Notes: generated by a model from the letters alone, not told the origin. 64,000 nt of DNA from Paramecium octaurelia (GCA_905182995.1 CAJJDP010000117.1:195589-259588); one strand, 5' to 3'. Positions 48,451-61,679 are shown, numbered from the stretch's first letter. Program-made: numbers and translations.

Positions 48451-49988
48451 ATGAATAATAATAAAGGAAGTTTTCTATGGTGCAATCTATAGCTATAAGA
48501 TAACGAAAATGCTTACGGCTTAGGAAATCAAATATTATACACAGGAATGAAGCCTCCCATGATTGGGGGCGTGGAAGAAATACCTAAAGAGAATATATAG
48601 TAAAATAGATCGTGCGATTTGAATGACTTTTTTAAACAATACATTTGCTTGTTTACCAATATCGTTGGATACTAGAGACTATTGGGCAATGGCTAATTGG
48701 ATAATTAATTGTTGCATGCAGTATCTTTATAGATTAAAGAAGATTGTTCAAAAAGGAAATAATTAAATAGTCTTTCAACTAAATCGAGGAGAAGTTGTCC
48801 AAGAACAATAATAGAATCAAGCAAAAGCAAAAAATAAATAAAAACAAGAGTCCTCATCTGATCTTTTTACAGCACTCATTCAGTAAGTGAAAAGGGAGTA
48901 TAAAGAAGTAAATAATGTTGATAAACTCCTAGCAAATAGGTAATTTGGGGAAGATATTGCAATTTAAGCATCCTCCTATTATTGATTTAAACTTTGTACT
49001 TGCTTAAGGAACAGATGAAAATGAAGTTATCCAACCGTATATTAATTCTGAATTGATGGAAGATGAATTTGAATTTGTTTCATATCATTTGAGTGATGCA
49101 AATCCTATTTAGATTATCAATTCGCACATTCAGCAATTAATAAAAGCTCTATCATCGAATAAAGTAATAAATATTTATGAAATTAGAAATAAGTACTATA
49201 CTTCAACGATAAAACGGTATTTCCAATTAATAAATACGACGAGGCTTAGAAAATCCAATTGTTTAAATCTGATTTCAAAAATAATAGACGATTAATTGTG
49301 TATAAGAATAAGATCAATAATCTAATTGATACTGAAAACAACAAAATATTGAATGTTCATCATTACCTCAGTCCAAAAGCATGTAAGTGTAGTGAATAAA
49401 TTGATAGTGGACAATGGAAAAAGATACTTTGTTAGAGGAGATTATGTCTTTCATCATTATATGCAAGATGGATTCGATGATAAAGGTTGGGGATGTGCCT
49501 ACAGATCATTTTAAAGTGTGTTATCGTGGTTGATGGAGAATGGCTATACAAGCAAGAAGGAGATACCTAATCACAAAAGGATCTAATAAATCTTAGTAGA
49601 AATGGGAGATAAACCGATTAATTTTGTTGGAACATCAGAATGGATTGGAGCCTTTGAAGTAAGTATGTTAATTACACATCTGACTGCTGTGGAATGCAAA
49701 ATATTAAATGTCTCCAAGGGGACCGATGTTGTTTCTAAATTACCTGAATTCAAAAGCTATTTTGAGAACTATGGGGCACCCATTATGTTTGGTGGTGGTC
49801 TCTATGCTTACACCTTGTTGGGAATTGATTATAATGATGATGATTGTAGATTCTTAATATTGGATCCGCATTACACTGCCAATGATACCATCAAATCGGT
49901 TATTGAGAAATAGGGAGTGAGTTGGAGGAAGGCAGACATGTTTGAGGAAAAGCATTTTTATAACTTTTGCATGCCTCTAATATAATGA
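48451..49988 (+). CDS. UFM1-specific protease, UFSP2-like (C78 peptidase)
   Basis: 479 residues; introns 48746-48770, 48908-48932, 49164-49186 and 49383-49407 give a length divisible by three. The C-terminal catalytic domain is unmistakable: [20 protein letters not shown] holds the nucleophile Cys, [18 protein letters not shown] follows, then [16 protein letters not shown] and [12 protein letters not shown] with the Asp-Pro-His pair. UFSP2 matures pro-UFM1 and removes UFM1 from substrates such as ribosomal protein uL24 at the ER. All catalytic residues look intact. The N-terminal half is divergent and Gln-rich, as in other UFSP2 proteins. It implies an active UFMylation system in this ciliate. 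Confidence 0.93.
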
Positions 49989-50004
49989 AAACAAATGAAA
50001 TATA

Positions 50005-50891
50005 TCATTTTTAATTTAATTGTTGAATTTGCATTTTGATGGCTCTTATTTATGCTAAAGTAGACTCGATTCTTTTTTCAAGATTCAGAGGTTGAGCTTT
50101 CGGAGATGACTATTTTGCTGGAGACCAAAAATTTTAGGATTTGTAAAACTGTTGAGCCGACTCAGCAAATCTGGGATTGTCATTCGATCTAAAATCGCTT
50201 AAGGAGGAATCCTTAACTGTGGACTCTTCTGTATTCCCTTGATTTTATTTTTCTTTATTTCTATTTGAAGAACATATTGATTGATTGGACTTTTGATGAC
50301 ACTTGGTTAATATAATATTTTTGCAATCCGAAAAGTTCTAGATTTATTTCTTCTTTTCCAAATTCTATACTTATTTCTAGTAATTACTAAATAGATTAAG
50401 ATTATACTTATTTACTTCTAATAATTCCTAATTTTTTTTCATTAATTACTAGTTTAACACTTTTTCTATTTCATTATTCCTAATCTATTTTTGCAATTTT
50501 GCGTTGGCTTCTTGCAACATCTGAACATAATTCTCATTTTATTTTTGGAGTAAAGCTGTGTGCTCCATGGCTGCCTATAGATCCTTAGTGAGTTATGTTA
50601 CTTTACTCTCTAATAGCTGGCTAATTGTAGTCAATAATTTACTTGGTTTTTGCAAATCTCATCCGATAACCGTTCTTAAATTTGTATCAACCCTACGTAT
50701 GTATTATTATTATAATCTTCGCTAGTCTTCTCTCCTAATGATAATCTCGACAAAGTAATTGATTATTCATAAAGATTCTAACCAAGCTTGAACTTCTCGT
50801 AATAGTCCCTTTATAAAAATTAAGAGATATTTTATGAAGCATGTTCTGAGTTATGAGGTGAGTGTTCTTCATTAACTTCACTTTGATTCAT
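50005..50891 (-). CDS. Hypothetical coiled-coil protein
   Basis: 286 residues with one intron (50617-50642, ending CAG). The centre is a coiled coil (QLLESKVTQLTKDLQAAMEH, then MLQEANAKLQKQIRNNEIEK). The C-terminus is Ser/Gln/Asn-rich and basic. Not recognised. It converges with the UFSP2 gene, leaving about 16 bases between stops. Confidence 0.65.
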
Positions 50892-51454
50892 AATAAATAA
50901 AATAAAAATATAATTACTTTTTATTTTTATTCAATATTGATTGCCAACTAAAAATGCAATCTTGGTGGTTCTACTTAAAATAAAAACTAATAATAACTCT
51001 GAAATATAAATGATAAATTAATTCATTCTGAATCGTTATTTATTAATTGAAAATCAATTATTCTCCTTCTTCAATTTTCTTATTTTGATCAATATCTTAT
51101 CACCTTTGAAATTGAACCAACTATTTACAGGATCTAATTTGCATTATGTTCAAGAAAGGATAATATTTTAGTTAATAATCATGTATTTTTATTTTTAATG
51201 AACTTTCAAAAAATTTCATTGAAAGATGATTTCTATTTTCCTTGAATATCCTTGAATGCAACTACAACATTTGTTTAATTATTCAAAATTATATAACATT
51301 AATTTTATCAACATTCTAAAATGCAAATTTTTTTGTTAAATACTATCATGAATAGGTTATTATGCAGTGACTGAAATAGTATATTAATGATGTATTTCAC
51401 TTTTGATTCAAACACATTGTCTTTTTGAATGAAAAATTATTGAGCAACAGAGAA
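50892..51454. other. AT-rich intergenic stretch
   Basis: About 560 bases upstream of the coiled-coil gene and of the small ORF at 51455. No supported feature. Confidence 0.45.
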
Positions 51455-51652
51455 ATGTTTACGTACTTATTATATGCATTCCCTATCATTGAAAAGGACA
51501 TCACTTCCCAAATACTGTTATAATAGATCAATAATTTCTCTGCGATTGGATTCATAAAATCTCAACTGCTCTACTAAAATGTACAATAATTTCAATTTTT
51601 AATAATAATGAAAGAATATTTAGAAAAATGTATTATATATAGGTGTCGATGA
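51455..51652 (+). CDS. Possible small ORF
   Basis: 65 residues from ATG 51455 (MFTYLLYAFPIIEKDITSQI) to TGA 51650-51652. If an intron at 51643-51672 were spliced, the frame would continue antisense into the gene at 51730-52400, which I consider less likely. Composition is plausible but support is weak. Confidence 0.3.
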
Positions 51653-51692
51653 AAGCATTGTCACTTCACAAGTGATCGCAACTTTATTTCAA

Positions 51693-51725
51693 CCCCTTTT
51701 TCTGAGCTCCTCAGAAACAAGGGGG
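51693..51725. other. Strong hairpin just beyond the stop of a leftward gene
   Basis: CCCCTTTTTCTGAG (51693-51706) pairs with CTCAGAAACAAGGGG (51710-51724): 14 base pairs with one bulged C and a 3-nt loop. It begins five bases downstream of the stop codon of the leftward gene at 51730. Such a GC-capped stem is rare in this AT-rich DNA. It might act in 3' end formation or mRNA stability; no terminator of this type is known for Paramecium polymerase II genes, so function is open. Confidence 0.55.
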
Positions 51726-51729
51726 CAAC

Positions 51730-52400
51730 TCAAAGGTTTGGCAATTGTGGTTCTGGTGCTAATGGTATATCCAATGCATTCATGAATAATTAATTGTTGT
51801 TGATTTCATTATTATTAGTTAATTGCAAGCAATTTTCATAATTGTTGACATTGCATGTATTCTCGTTTAGGAGCATTAAATCTAAAGCAAAAGATATTCA
51901 AAAAAATTACCTTAACCACATCTCAAGTATCCAAGGGGAATGACATCATGCTCCTAAACATGAATACAGTGGTCCTCATGCCATTCCCCTTATTATATAT
52001 AAATTTCTTCTGAAATACACTTATCTTCACACTTCTTCTATTTAAATTCAATAAAGTCTGTTTTTTATTGTTTTTAGAAGAGTTACTCAATTATTTGCTA
52101 CTTTCTCTTCCTTTCTTGTTGTTTTTTCATAATCTTGTAGGATCCCCTTCTGAATTGGCTGAATTTATTAGTCCTTCTAAAACGTGAATCATATAAGGTT
52201 ACTTACTTCTTGTCAATGAAGGCTTCCTCCTATGGATTAATAGAATAAGCACATAATTCCTCAAATAACTGAGAAAAATATTGTTTTTGTTCTTCTATCT
52301 CTTAATTTTCTATTTCTTAATCATCATCAATATTAGAGCAATTGGGAAATATTGTGATAGGTGGTTAGGATTAAACATCTGAATTTTAATTATTTTCCAT
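51730..52400 (-). CDS. Hypothetical charged protein
   Basis: 203 residues with introns at 52177-52206 and 51882-51910, spliced length divisible by three. The N-terminus is acidic with EIENQEIEEQKQYFSQLFEE. A basic stretch KKQQERKRKQQIIEQLFQKQ follows. The C-terminal third is Cys/His-containing (CEDKCISEEIYIQQGEWHED, then CIHVQEHDVIPLGYLRC) and could bind metal. It ends PLAPEPQLPNL. Not recognised. Internal inverted repeats in its DNA are described in the findings. Confidence 0.6.
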
Positions 52401-52454
52401 TTTTAGCTAATCAAGTTGAATGGGTTTATTTTTTTATTTTAATTAATAACATAC

Positions 52455-54713
52455 TCAAGAATTAATAAACTTAATATATTCATAATCAAACTCAGTGTTT
52501 TGTAAGATTTTATCATCCATTAAAATCCTTGGCAATTGGAAGGATACAGTAGTTCTTTAATTCACACACTAGATCATTATTTGCTTCTTTCCACCACTCA
52601 ATTAATACAATAACCGTTATGCTGCTGCCAACCCTAACTTACATTCTTACAGTCGTATTTGATTGAGTTAAAAATGAGTCAGTCCACAGCCATAATCTGT
52701 GATTGTGAAGTGTATTTCTTCGTAATAATTCCACACAGTTATTTCAACTTCGTTTGGCTATTGTAGATACTATTCAAATTAATATGCCTGGATTGAATTG
52801 TTAATTATATTGATCAATAACTATTTAAATCTTCTAAATAAATTAAATTAAATATAACCTTGCATCTGTAATGATAGTTTTATCATGTAGATTATTGTCA
52901 ATCAACATTAATTTGACACCATATTTCATAAGAGTTTGATTATGATGAAATTAATCAAAAATTAAATGAACACTTTAACAAATATCAATCTTTTTCTTAT
53001 CAAACAAGATTTTTTCTGTCTATGAAAACACCTCGTAAAAATTGAAGTTATCCTATTCAACCTAAAAGAATTCAAATTACAATTTCGATAAAAATAACTA
53101 TAGTTGACTTTGTCTCCGAAGCTAAACCTTCTCAGAAATATCAGATTATCCCTCTTCGCTATTTCTGTTTGAGCACAATGAATAAGTTCTTCTTCGAGCT
53201 GACGTACCCATTCGACTTAAGTAATCAGTCTCAAGTAAACTAGATGGACTCTTGATTTCACGAATCCATTTATGAATTTCAGTTATTTTGCAAGCTTAAT
53301 TCTATATAAATTTTGTAGACACATCCAACAATTCTAGATTTTTCACGTTCTACTTAATTGATTATACTAGTTTATCGATATCTCGCATCAAAAATACAAT
53401 AGCCAAACCGTCGGAGTCCTAAGTTACTATACAGTTATACCTCTTCAAAGATGTAGAATTTGATTTATAAATCATACATGCTTTTATTGGTTTTTATCCT
53501 TCCAAAAAGATTCATTTTACTGTTTTTCAGATTCATAGCTTCCGATGAGCTCTACTAATGTGGGATAGAGGACAACCCCATTATGGATTTCTCCATAATC
53601 AGATCCATTAATAAGGATTTTTGATTGGAGAGATTGCTTAACTGGAGGGGATCTGGTGCATCTAATTGTTTCAAGGATTTCTTGGATTGAAGTTACTCGA
53701 TAATTTTATACTATTCTAGATGGTATTGGAGCCAATCATAAAGACTTTGCTGTTTTTTGAATTCAGGACTTTGGATATCAAATTAAGTCCAATAAATGTC
53801 ATTGAAAACCTTCATTTCCGATAGGAAATCTACAAATGTGATATTATTATCTTAAAGGAATTTACTAAACGAATAATTGCTTACGGAGTTTTATAGTAGA
53901 GAATTATTTTAATAAGCGTTAAATGAAAATTTAATTATGTAATCATCGCATTAGAATACGAAGTTGCCCCAAAGAGATGATTTTGTAGAGTTTGATGCAT
54001 TCTGTTATTTTTATTTAGATTCAGGTATCTCCTCATCCTCAGCAATGGAATCAAGAGGACAAGCTCTTGAATGCTTGATGAAGAGTTATTCGTCATTTAG
54101 GGGTCTGGCTGAAGATTTTTAAATTTATTGAAATGATAGTTCATTAAAGAGTCTGTTTTATTTATTTTCTTTGACTTGGATTTCTATTTCATTCAACATT
54201 TATTTATAAAAGATTTCATTGAATCCCACCAAGATACATAAAATTATTAGTATGAACATAATCCCAAGTTTAATATCACTAGTAATAGATAAGCAAGTAA
54301 CTAAAATTACGACTTGCACAAAGATCTTGCCTTTATAGATGATGGGATTTTCGTTTTATATGCTAAGTGTGCTGTTGTATTGGCCATTCACAAAGCCCAG
54401 AGTATAAAAAAGAAAGGAATTCCATTCTTAATTTAAATTACTAGCACTATTAATTCTTGCCAGAGTTAATAGCCAAAGGAATATAGGAGAGATATCTTAA
54501 TATATATAAGATTTGCATACCTATTTTCCAAGAGATTTGCTAAAACGAATATAGCACTCTAAATGCAATTGAAATAACAATGATGATTATGGAAAGAATT
54601 TGAATTACATTTAAATCAGCCTGAAGTTCAATTTCTAATCCCAAAAAAAAGAGAGAGATGAAATAGTTTAAGGAATATTTCAATTCTTTCTTCCATAAGT
54701 TTTTTCTATGCAT
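52455..54713 (-). CDS. Multi-TM histidine-kinase-like protein lacking an H-box histidine
   Basis: 728 residues; introns 54496-54520, 53419-53440 and 52834-52858, total divisible by three. N-terminal helices include ILSIIIIVISIAFRVLYSF and VVILVTCLSITSDIKLG. The C-terminus is a GHKL ATPase: N box LLINIINNSIQAYQFEQYL, G1 box DYGCGLTHF and G2 LGLAAAQRLLYQLSGGK. Between them, where DHp kinases have V-S-H-E-L-R-T-P, the sequence reads LLDVSTKFIQNQACKITE, so the phosphoacceptor His appears replaced. A linker with IVFLMRDIDKLVQSIK resembles the PAS/DHp junction. A pseudo-kinase or a scaffold is likely. No receiver domain follows. Confidence 0.75.
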
Positions 54714-54866
54714 GGTATATTATAATTATGAATAAATCAAAAATTGATAATTAATTTTACAATTATCGATTGGTGTTATTTTACTTCAAGATAGGATACC
54801 CAAAGAAAACCAACATAAGAATGATATTTATATTTTTTTATATATTTTTATGATAATCCTTCATTA
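54714..54866. other. Short intergenic region
   Basis: About 150 AT-rich bases between the start of the kinase-like gene and the 3' end of the surface-antigen gene, both leftward. No supported feature. Confidence 0.5.
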
Positions 54867-57800
54867 TCACCCTGCAATCATAGCCAAAAACATTAAGACT
54901 GTGCTGATCTTCAAAGCTGAGTCATCTGTAATTGTATTGTTATCAGTGTCGTTGGGGGTAGTAGTATTAGTGTCCTCACAAATAACACATCTAGACTTAG
55001 CTGCACTCCAAGTATATGCGTAATTTGAATTGATCAGACAGGTATCCTAAGTTAAAATAGACGGTTCCGCTGATGTGCATTATCCATTCTATATCATGCA
55101 AGTTTTCGTTGCTTCTGAATTAAATGTTTAGATAAACTTGCAAGAATTTGTCTACTAGTAAACACTTTAGCAATCTTAGGGAACACACTTAGAAGTACCA
55201 TTTGAAGTGATATAGCTACATCCTCTAAGTGATAAACACTTAGTCTACTCAGTTATTACTTCGCATCCAGTAACATCTGAACACTTACTATTAGCCCAAT
55301 AACAAGTTGTAGAACTTAATGTTCCTGAATTACAGGCATTCTAATCTTGATATGAACTACAAGAGTTTTACTTAGTGATACAACTTTAATTAGTTGCATC
55401 ATAAACACATGTAGTAATATTGGAACAAGAGGCTGTGGATGGCGAAAATATGTCAATACAAGCTTTAACTCTACAATAAGATCCAGAAGTTTAACTCACA
55501 TCTGTCCAATAGCACGGATTATTATTTAATCCCTAACTTCTTCCATACCCATTGCTGCATTAAGCTCTGGTTTTGTATGACTCGCAAGTTAAAATATTCA
55601 TACATTTCGTACCATCAGAAGTGCAAGAACTCATCTTTGAATTACAGAATTAATGATCGGATCCATTAATATCTGCACAGGCTTAATTCCTACAAGACCC
55701 ATCCCAGACACAAACATTAGTACTTGTTGAGGTATTAGTATTCTCAACCTTTTTGATGAAACACGATGATTTATCAGTATAATCCTAACAAGTTGATTTC
55801 ACATCCATGCATTGAATTCCATTAGTAGTGCAAGTTGGGCTTACTCCTTAACACTCTGAATGTGTTTTATAGAAAGTATCACTGCATGATTTGAATATCA
55901 TACATGTTTTAGTTGTTGAAGTGGCATCTTTAAGAGCCAACATGCATAATCCATCAGAGCCTTTATTGCAGTTAGTAGAATTCAGATTTTCGCATTTTTT
56001 GATGGGTGTGCAGGTTGTACCATTAGATGTACATTTTGATAATACACTTTTGCATTATGCATCAGTTGTCAAAGGGATATCTTCACATTTCAAATATTGT
56101 ATGCACTGTCCTAAAGGATTGTTTACATTCTGCAAAGCTTTAACCCACAAACATGGTAGACCATCAGAAGTTTCAACACAACTTCCTTCAATCTAATATT
56201 CAGCACAGGTAGCTGCCATATTGACACATTGTCCAGTTTTGGAAGTCGTGCATTATCTATTTTGCTTTTTACATTTGAAATGATCTGTACCAGTTAGATC
56301 TGTACAGTCATTACTCCTGCAACCTTTATCCTTGTCCCAAACACATACTTTACCATCTTTGGAAATGGTGCAACTAGCTTCCGATTCAAAAGTGTTGCAA
56401 TCTTAAATTTACTTACAACCTCCTGATTTTTTAAGAGTACATTGAGAATTGTAAGATCTACATTGTATTTCACTGACATAATCTGTTACCGATGCCAGTT
56501 CGCAAATGCTTATTTCACAGTAAGCATCACTTGTTGCTGTGGGTTGATTCCAAACACACTGTTGCCCTAAATTATTGACTCTACAAGCATCTTGAGTTCT
56601 TGCATCTTCACAGGTTGTCCTCAAAACACATCGAGTTCCATCAGTGGTACATTATCCTCCCAGGCCTGCTTATTTACAAGCAATATCAGTCACAAAGGAA
56701 TACTATTCACAGTCAATTGTGACACATCTTTAGTCTCCACTACTTTCACAAGTATTTAAATATGAGGAGCACTCTCCATCTAAATCATCTGGTGTATTAC
56801 TGCATAATCTTGTTACACATTAAGCGCCATTCCAAAAGCATAAATCACCATATACACTCTTAGTACATTAAGATTTAACTTGGTAATCCTCACATTTTGG
56901 AGTCAAATCCATACATCCAGCCAAGGTTTAACTGAGAGTGCAATTAGGTGCAAAATCACTACAACGTTCATGAGTGGTGAAATTTTATGGTGCTTTACTA
57001 CACAATCTCGTGTAACAAGCTGAATTAATACTATCCCACTTACATTCTTGACCTGTGGAACTGAATCTGCATTGATCTTCGATTTTGTATTCTTCACATG
57101 CATCTCTGTTTCGGCATCCATAAGCTGAAAGGACTCCTGGTGCTATTTCAGTGACACCCACAGTACATTTGTCTTAAACTTAAGTTTATTTATTTAATTG
57201 CAGCTCAGTGCATGCCTTATGTGTTTAATATTTATTTGGATCAGCCGATTAACATGAAATCTATTCGCAGAAAAAATTTTCAGGATTATCTGTGTTCCAA
57301 TGACAATATTAGCCAGTTGAATCAATAACACACTGCTCTTAGTGACGGTATTCATTGCATGCTTATAAATTCATGCATCCACTTGGATACGAGACTGTTT
57401 AGTTATTAGGATCTACCACAAAATTGACAGTGCATCTTTAAAATTTATTTTGCTTTTTGGGATCATAAATATTATTTAACTCGTAGCATTCGTCATGAGA
57501 ATCATATTTGTCTGTTTTTTCTATTGATTTGCATTCAAAATTTACACATTTTTTCAAGGTTGGATTCCAAAAGCAGATTTGATTTTATTGATCAACAATG
57601 CATTGTAACTCCGATATGTAAGAATCACAAGAGCTTCTAGACATACAGCCTCCCGCTTAAGCTACAGTGCATGTTGACATATATGATTCACATTAGGCAT
57701 CACTTGTTAAAGTATCATCAGAAGAGTAACAAGTTTTCTTTATGCATATATTTTATTTCACATCCAACATACATGGCCCTTCAAGAACAGATCTTAAACA

Positions 57801-60800
57801 TTAATTGGAAGGATAACTCAAACAATTGCTCTTCATTTCTATGCATCCATTGTTTGAAGCATTCACAGTGCATGCACTCTTCCATGCTACACATTTATCA
57901 TGTGAGAAGGGTCCAACTGCATTCTAGCAAGTTTTGAGAGTACAACCTGAAGTACCTTAATTTGTACAATTCTTGTTGATTTGACTGCATTTGTCAAAAG
58001 TATAAACAGTATCTTTTCCAAGAAAAATCTATTCACAGGTCACTCCAGCAGAGGATTAGCATTTCGCATCTGCATCATTTTATGTGGACTAGACACATAA
58101 TTCATCCTGACTTCTATAACAATCAGAAACTCTAGTTTCATATCCTCCACATTACTTTCTAGCCACACATTCAGTTCCTGCTCGGTTGACACTACAAAAT
58201 GAGCTAAAGTCTTAACAATCTTGATAGGTTAATCCTGATCCTTTTTTGTATGAGCAATTCTTATCTGCATCGGATAAGTTTGTAATACCAACACACTCAC
58301 TCGTAGTACCCACTTACCAAATGCAATTACTTTATTCAGACTTTACACATAAGTTCTCATCCTTGTAAGTACCACAACTAGACTAAATCAATATACATTT
58401 CGTTTTATCTTTACTAACAGTACATGTTTAATCAAATTAATGACAAGTTTACTCTGTCAGATTTACACCAGTCTTTTCATCACAAGATCTATTGACACAA
58501 GCTACTTTACCAATTCCATCTATGGGGTATTTACAAAACTCTCTATTTTTCTTACAATCTGCATCTTTGTCTTCCTACCAAGTGCTACAAGTTGTATATT
58601 ACATATAGCACGATGCCCCATTTGTCACACAAAGCTTATCTACAGCAGCATTATAGCATTCTTATGGTGTATATTAAGCGCAACGATCTTTTTCGGGAAC
58701 ACAACCAGTCAAAGTATTATTAATCGAGCATCCAACTTTATTAGCTTTTAAATTTTAGCAATGAGTTAATGAAGATATTGGTGGTCCTCCAGTTTTTCCT
58801 GTTTAAGTGGTATAATCGAAGCATGTTTTCAAAACACATGCTTTTTTATCATCACTAGCTTTACAATAGAAAGCAACATCTTCACAAGTTTATGTCGAAT
58901 AATTTATCAATACGAGTTTTGAACAATCAACTTTATCTTGATCCCAGCACCTTTTACCGTTCCATACACACATTTGCCCAGCCAGATTCTTAAAGCATTA
59001 TTCAGGGAAAAGATAATTGTAACAATATTCCTGTTTTTTTATGCAACCTTTTCCATTTACCCTTGCAATTACCGTGCATGTTTCACTGTATTCCTGACAA
59101 GCAGCAAATGAATTATACTAACTAGAAGCCACATCTCCACAATTCTTCATATCGCAAGTATATTTTTAAGTTGTTTAATTGTATCTGATTACACACTCAT
59201 TACCATTAGAGTCAATATTGCATTGCTCAGTGGGTGTATATGATGAACAGTTTGATTTAAATGGAGCGCAAGCAGTTCCATCATCATTAACGGTGCATGA
59301 GTTGTATGATGTTTAATAACAATTTTAATGATTGTAACTTAAAGAGTATATCTTTAGATTTAAAGCAGTACAAGATTTTGTCACACATGCATCTCCTGTC
59401 CATAAACAATCCCCATCTAAATAGAGACTCTTTTCCCTGCAATTATCTTTTGTTTTCAATTGAGAACAAACATCAGGTTTCTTCATACATCCCAACCCTA
59501 GATCATTTAATGTGCAGCAACCTATGCCATCTGGCTTAGGACAATTGGATGAATTCAACCTGTATTGGTTGCAACTTTATGCCGTCTTATAATTGGCTCT
59601 ATCAATACTAAATAGAGTTGAGACACAATTCCTTACTAAGCACTTTGAGTTGCCTTCATCCCAAACACAATCAAAAGTGTTTGGAATTTCGCAGGTTTCC
59701 TAAAGGGCTCTTAAACTGCATTCTGGCAAAACCCAACATCCTCTTTTATCATTGTTTACGTAACAACCCTTCATGTAATCCTGGCAGGCTATATTTGAGT
59801 CCCTGGTTATGGGTGCAGTAGAGCAGGATTTATCTTAGCATTTGTTGTTTTTCCAAGCACACTCTTTTGTGTTGTTGCCAGTAGAATTTAGACCAATAGA
59901 TTGCCTTAATCTGCATCCTTCCTCCAACTCTATCATCTCACATTTCAAAGGAAGCGACATACAACCTTTACCAGTTTTAGACAAAGTACAAGTGCTTAAA
60001 TAAGCATTACAATCTTCATGTGTTTTGATCTCTTTTGAGGCACTCTGACAAGTTTTTGGAATGCATTTATTTCTCCATGAGCAGGTTCTTCCATAAAAAT
60101 CCAATTGTCCTTTGCAAGTATCTTATTCGTAGAAATTCTCGCAAATTTTGTCTTCACAACCAGTGCCTGATGAATTCACTTTGCATTTCGACCAAAAGGT
60201 CTAACATTAATCTTATGTGTTGATTGTCGTTGGTGCTTTATTACATTACTTAGTAATACATTTATCAGTTTATTCATACCATTAACAATCTGCTCCGTTA
60301 ATATCCTTCACACAAGCAATTTCTATACTGACTTTGGAGCAAGAATCATTTTGAATGCACCCCCCTCCACTTCTAGTAATGCAATGATTATCAGGAAGAT
60401 ATCTTTCGCAATCTTCATTTGTTTTCAATGTATCTGGAGCATTCTTACAAGTTTTAGTTTGGCATCCATAGCCATAGTCAGTGGTGCACGAGAACAGGAA
60501 TTTCTCGCACTACTCATGTGTGGTCAACTTAGTTGATGCATTTTCACAGACCTTTTCAACACAAGAATCTTCCCACATACAATCCTTGCCTTCTGCACTC
60601 TTAGTGGTGTTGCATTCTTGTTGTGTTGCTATGGCACTGCATCCAGTATTCAACTTACAGCCAATTCCTTCGTTAGTTACACACTCACTTTTGAAGGATT
60701 AACATTATTTATCTGTCTGATAGTCTAATGGAGCCTAACTACATTCATGGATTACGCATTGACTAAAGGTGCTTACCCAAAAACAAGGTTTTCCACTTGT

Positions 60801-61679
60801 ATCTTCTTTGTTTTGACAGTCACTTTGGTTTTTTATATCTTAACAGTAAGTAATTTTTTGGCATCCTCCCCCACTTTTAGCTGTGCAGATCTTCATAAAT
60901 GATATGCATTCAAAGTAAGTATAATGTATTGGAGCATCTTCACAAGTCACTTCTCTACAGGTGCCATTTGACCATTAGCATTTAACTGAAGATGACGTCA
61001 GTTTACATTGATCTTCAAATGAATAATCTCCACATTCTGATGACAAATCAACACACTGAGAGTTATTATTCACAGTACACTTGCTCAATTGACTATTACA
61101 AGCATCATGACTTGTAGATAATAACTTTGAAATTTCTGAGCAGCTGGAAAGTTCTTTACATCCCAATTAAGGATCCCATGTACATTATTGGCCATGGATG
61201 TTTTTTTGCTAGCAAGCTTCAACTGTATTATATTCAGTGCACTCCCCTACAGGAATACACTAAGTTAGATCTGATGTGCACTATAATGATATAAGATTGC
61301 ATTCTGCATGTGATTTAAGCACGTATGCAGAGCACCCAGTAAAGAACTAGCACTACGAGGCTTCCCATACACAAGGATATTGTTTTAAACATCCATCGCA
61401 TATTAGTTGTTTGTTCTAACAGTTTGTACAAATAAAGGCTTTTTGACAATCCTGTTACAGTGCATATTGAGAGCAAAAAGGCTTACCCTCTATAACTGGA
61501 TTTTATGTGGGCTAGGTTGAAACCTCACAACTATTATTCTTCCACTCACAATATTGAAGTGGGAATTTAGAGCAGTCTTGCTCTGATTTTAATTGTTTAC
61601 ACGTGCATATCTGTTAGTTTCCATGTGCAACAAATAAAATCGCCAACACTACAAAAATCTATAGGTTGTTCTTAATCAT
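54867..61679 (-). CDS. GPI-anchored surface antigen (immobilisation antigen) with PSA repeats
   Basis: 2,270 residues in one uninterrupted frame. The signal peptide is MIKNNLQIFVVLAILFVAHG. The rest is dozens of cysteine-rich modules of about 65-75 residues with regular C spacing, for example DACNSQLSKCTVNNNSQCVD and CQSFKSECVTNEGIGCKL, as in the Paramecium_SA (PSA) domain. The C-terminus is Thr/Asn/Asp-rich then hydrophobic (SALKISTVLMFLAMIAG), a GPI-addition signal. Such proteins coat cell and cilia and are expressed one at a time by serotype switching; lengths of 2,000-2,700 residues are normal. Many antisense plus-strand ORFs across this region are shadows. Serotype identity cannot be read from here. 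Confidence 0.9.

Noticed and set aside
51645-51995. Structured non-coding RNA gene (snoRNA- or telomerase-RNA-like)
   Set aside because: Most of the block is coding in the leftward gene once a 29-nt intron is removed; only the hairpin at 51693-51725 is outside it.
55891-60702. Many plus-strand ORFs of 60-100 codons
   Set aside because: They lie antisense to the continuous 2,270-codon surface-antigen frame and have no domains; they arise from the Cys/Asn-rich codon use of that gene.
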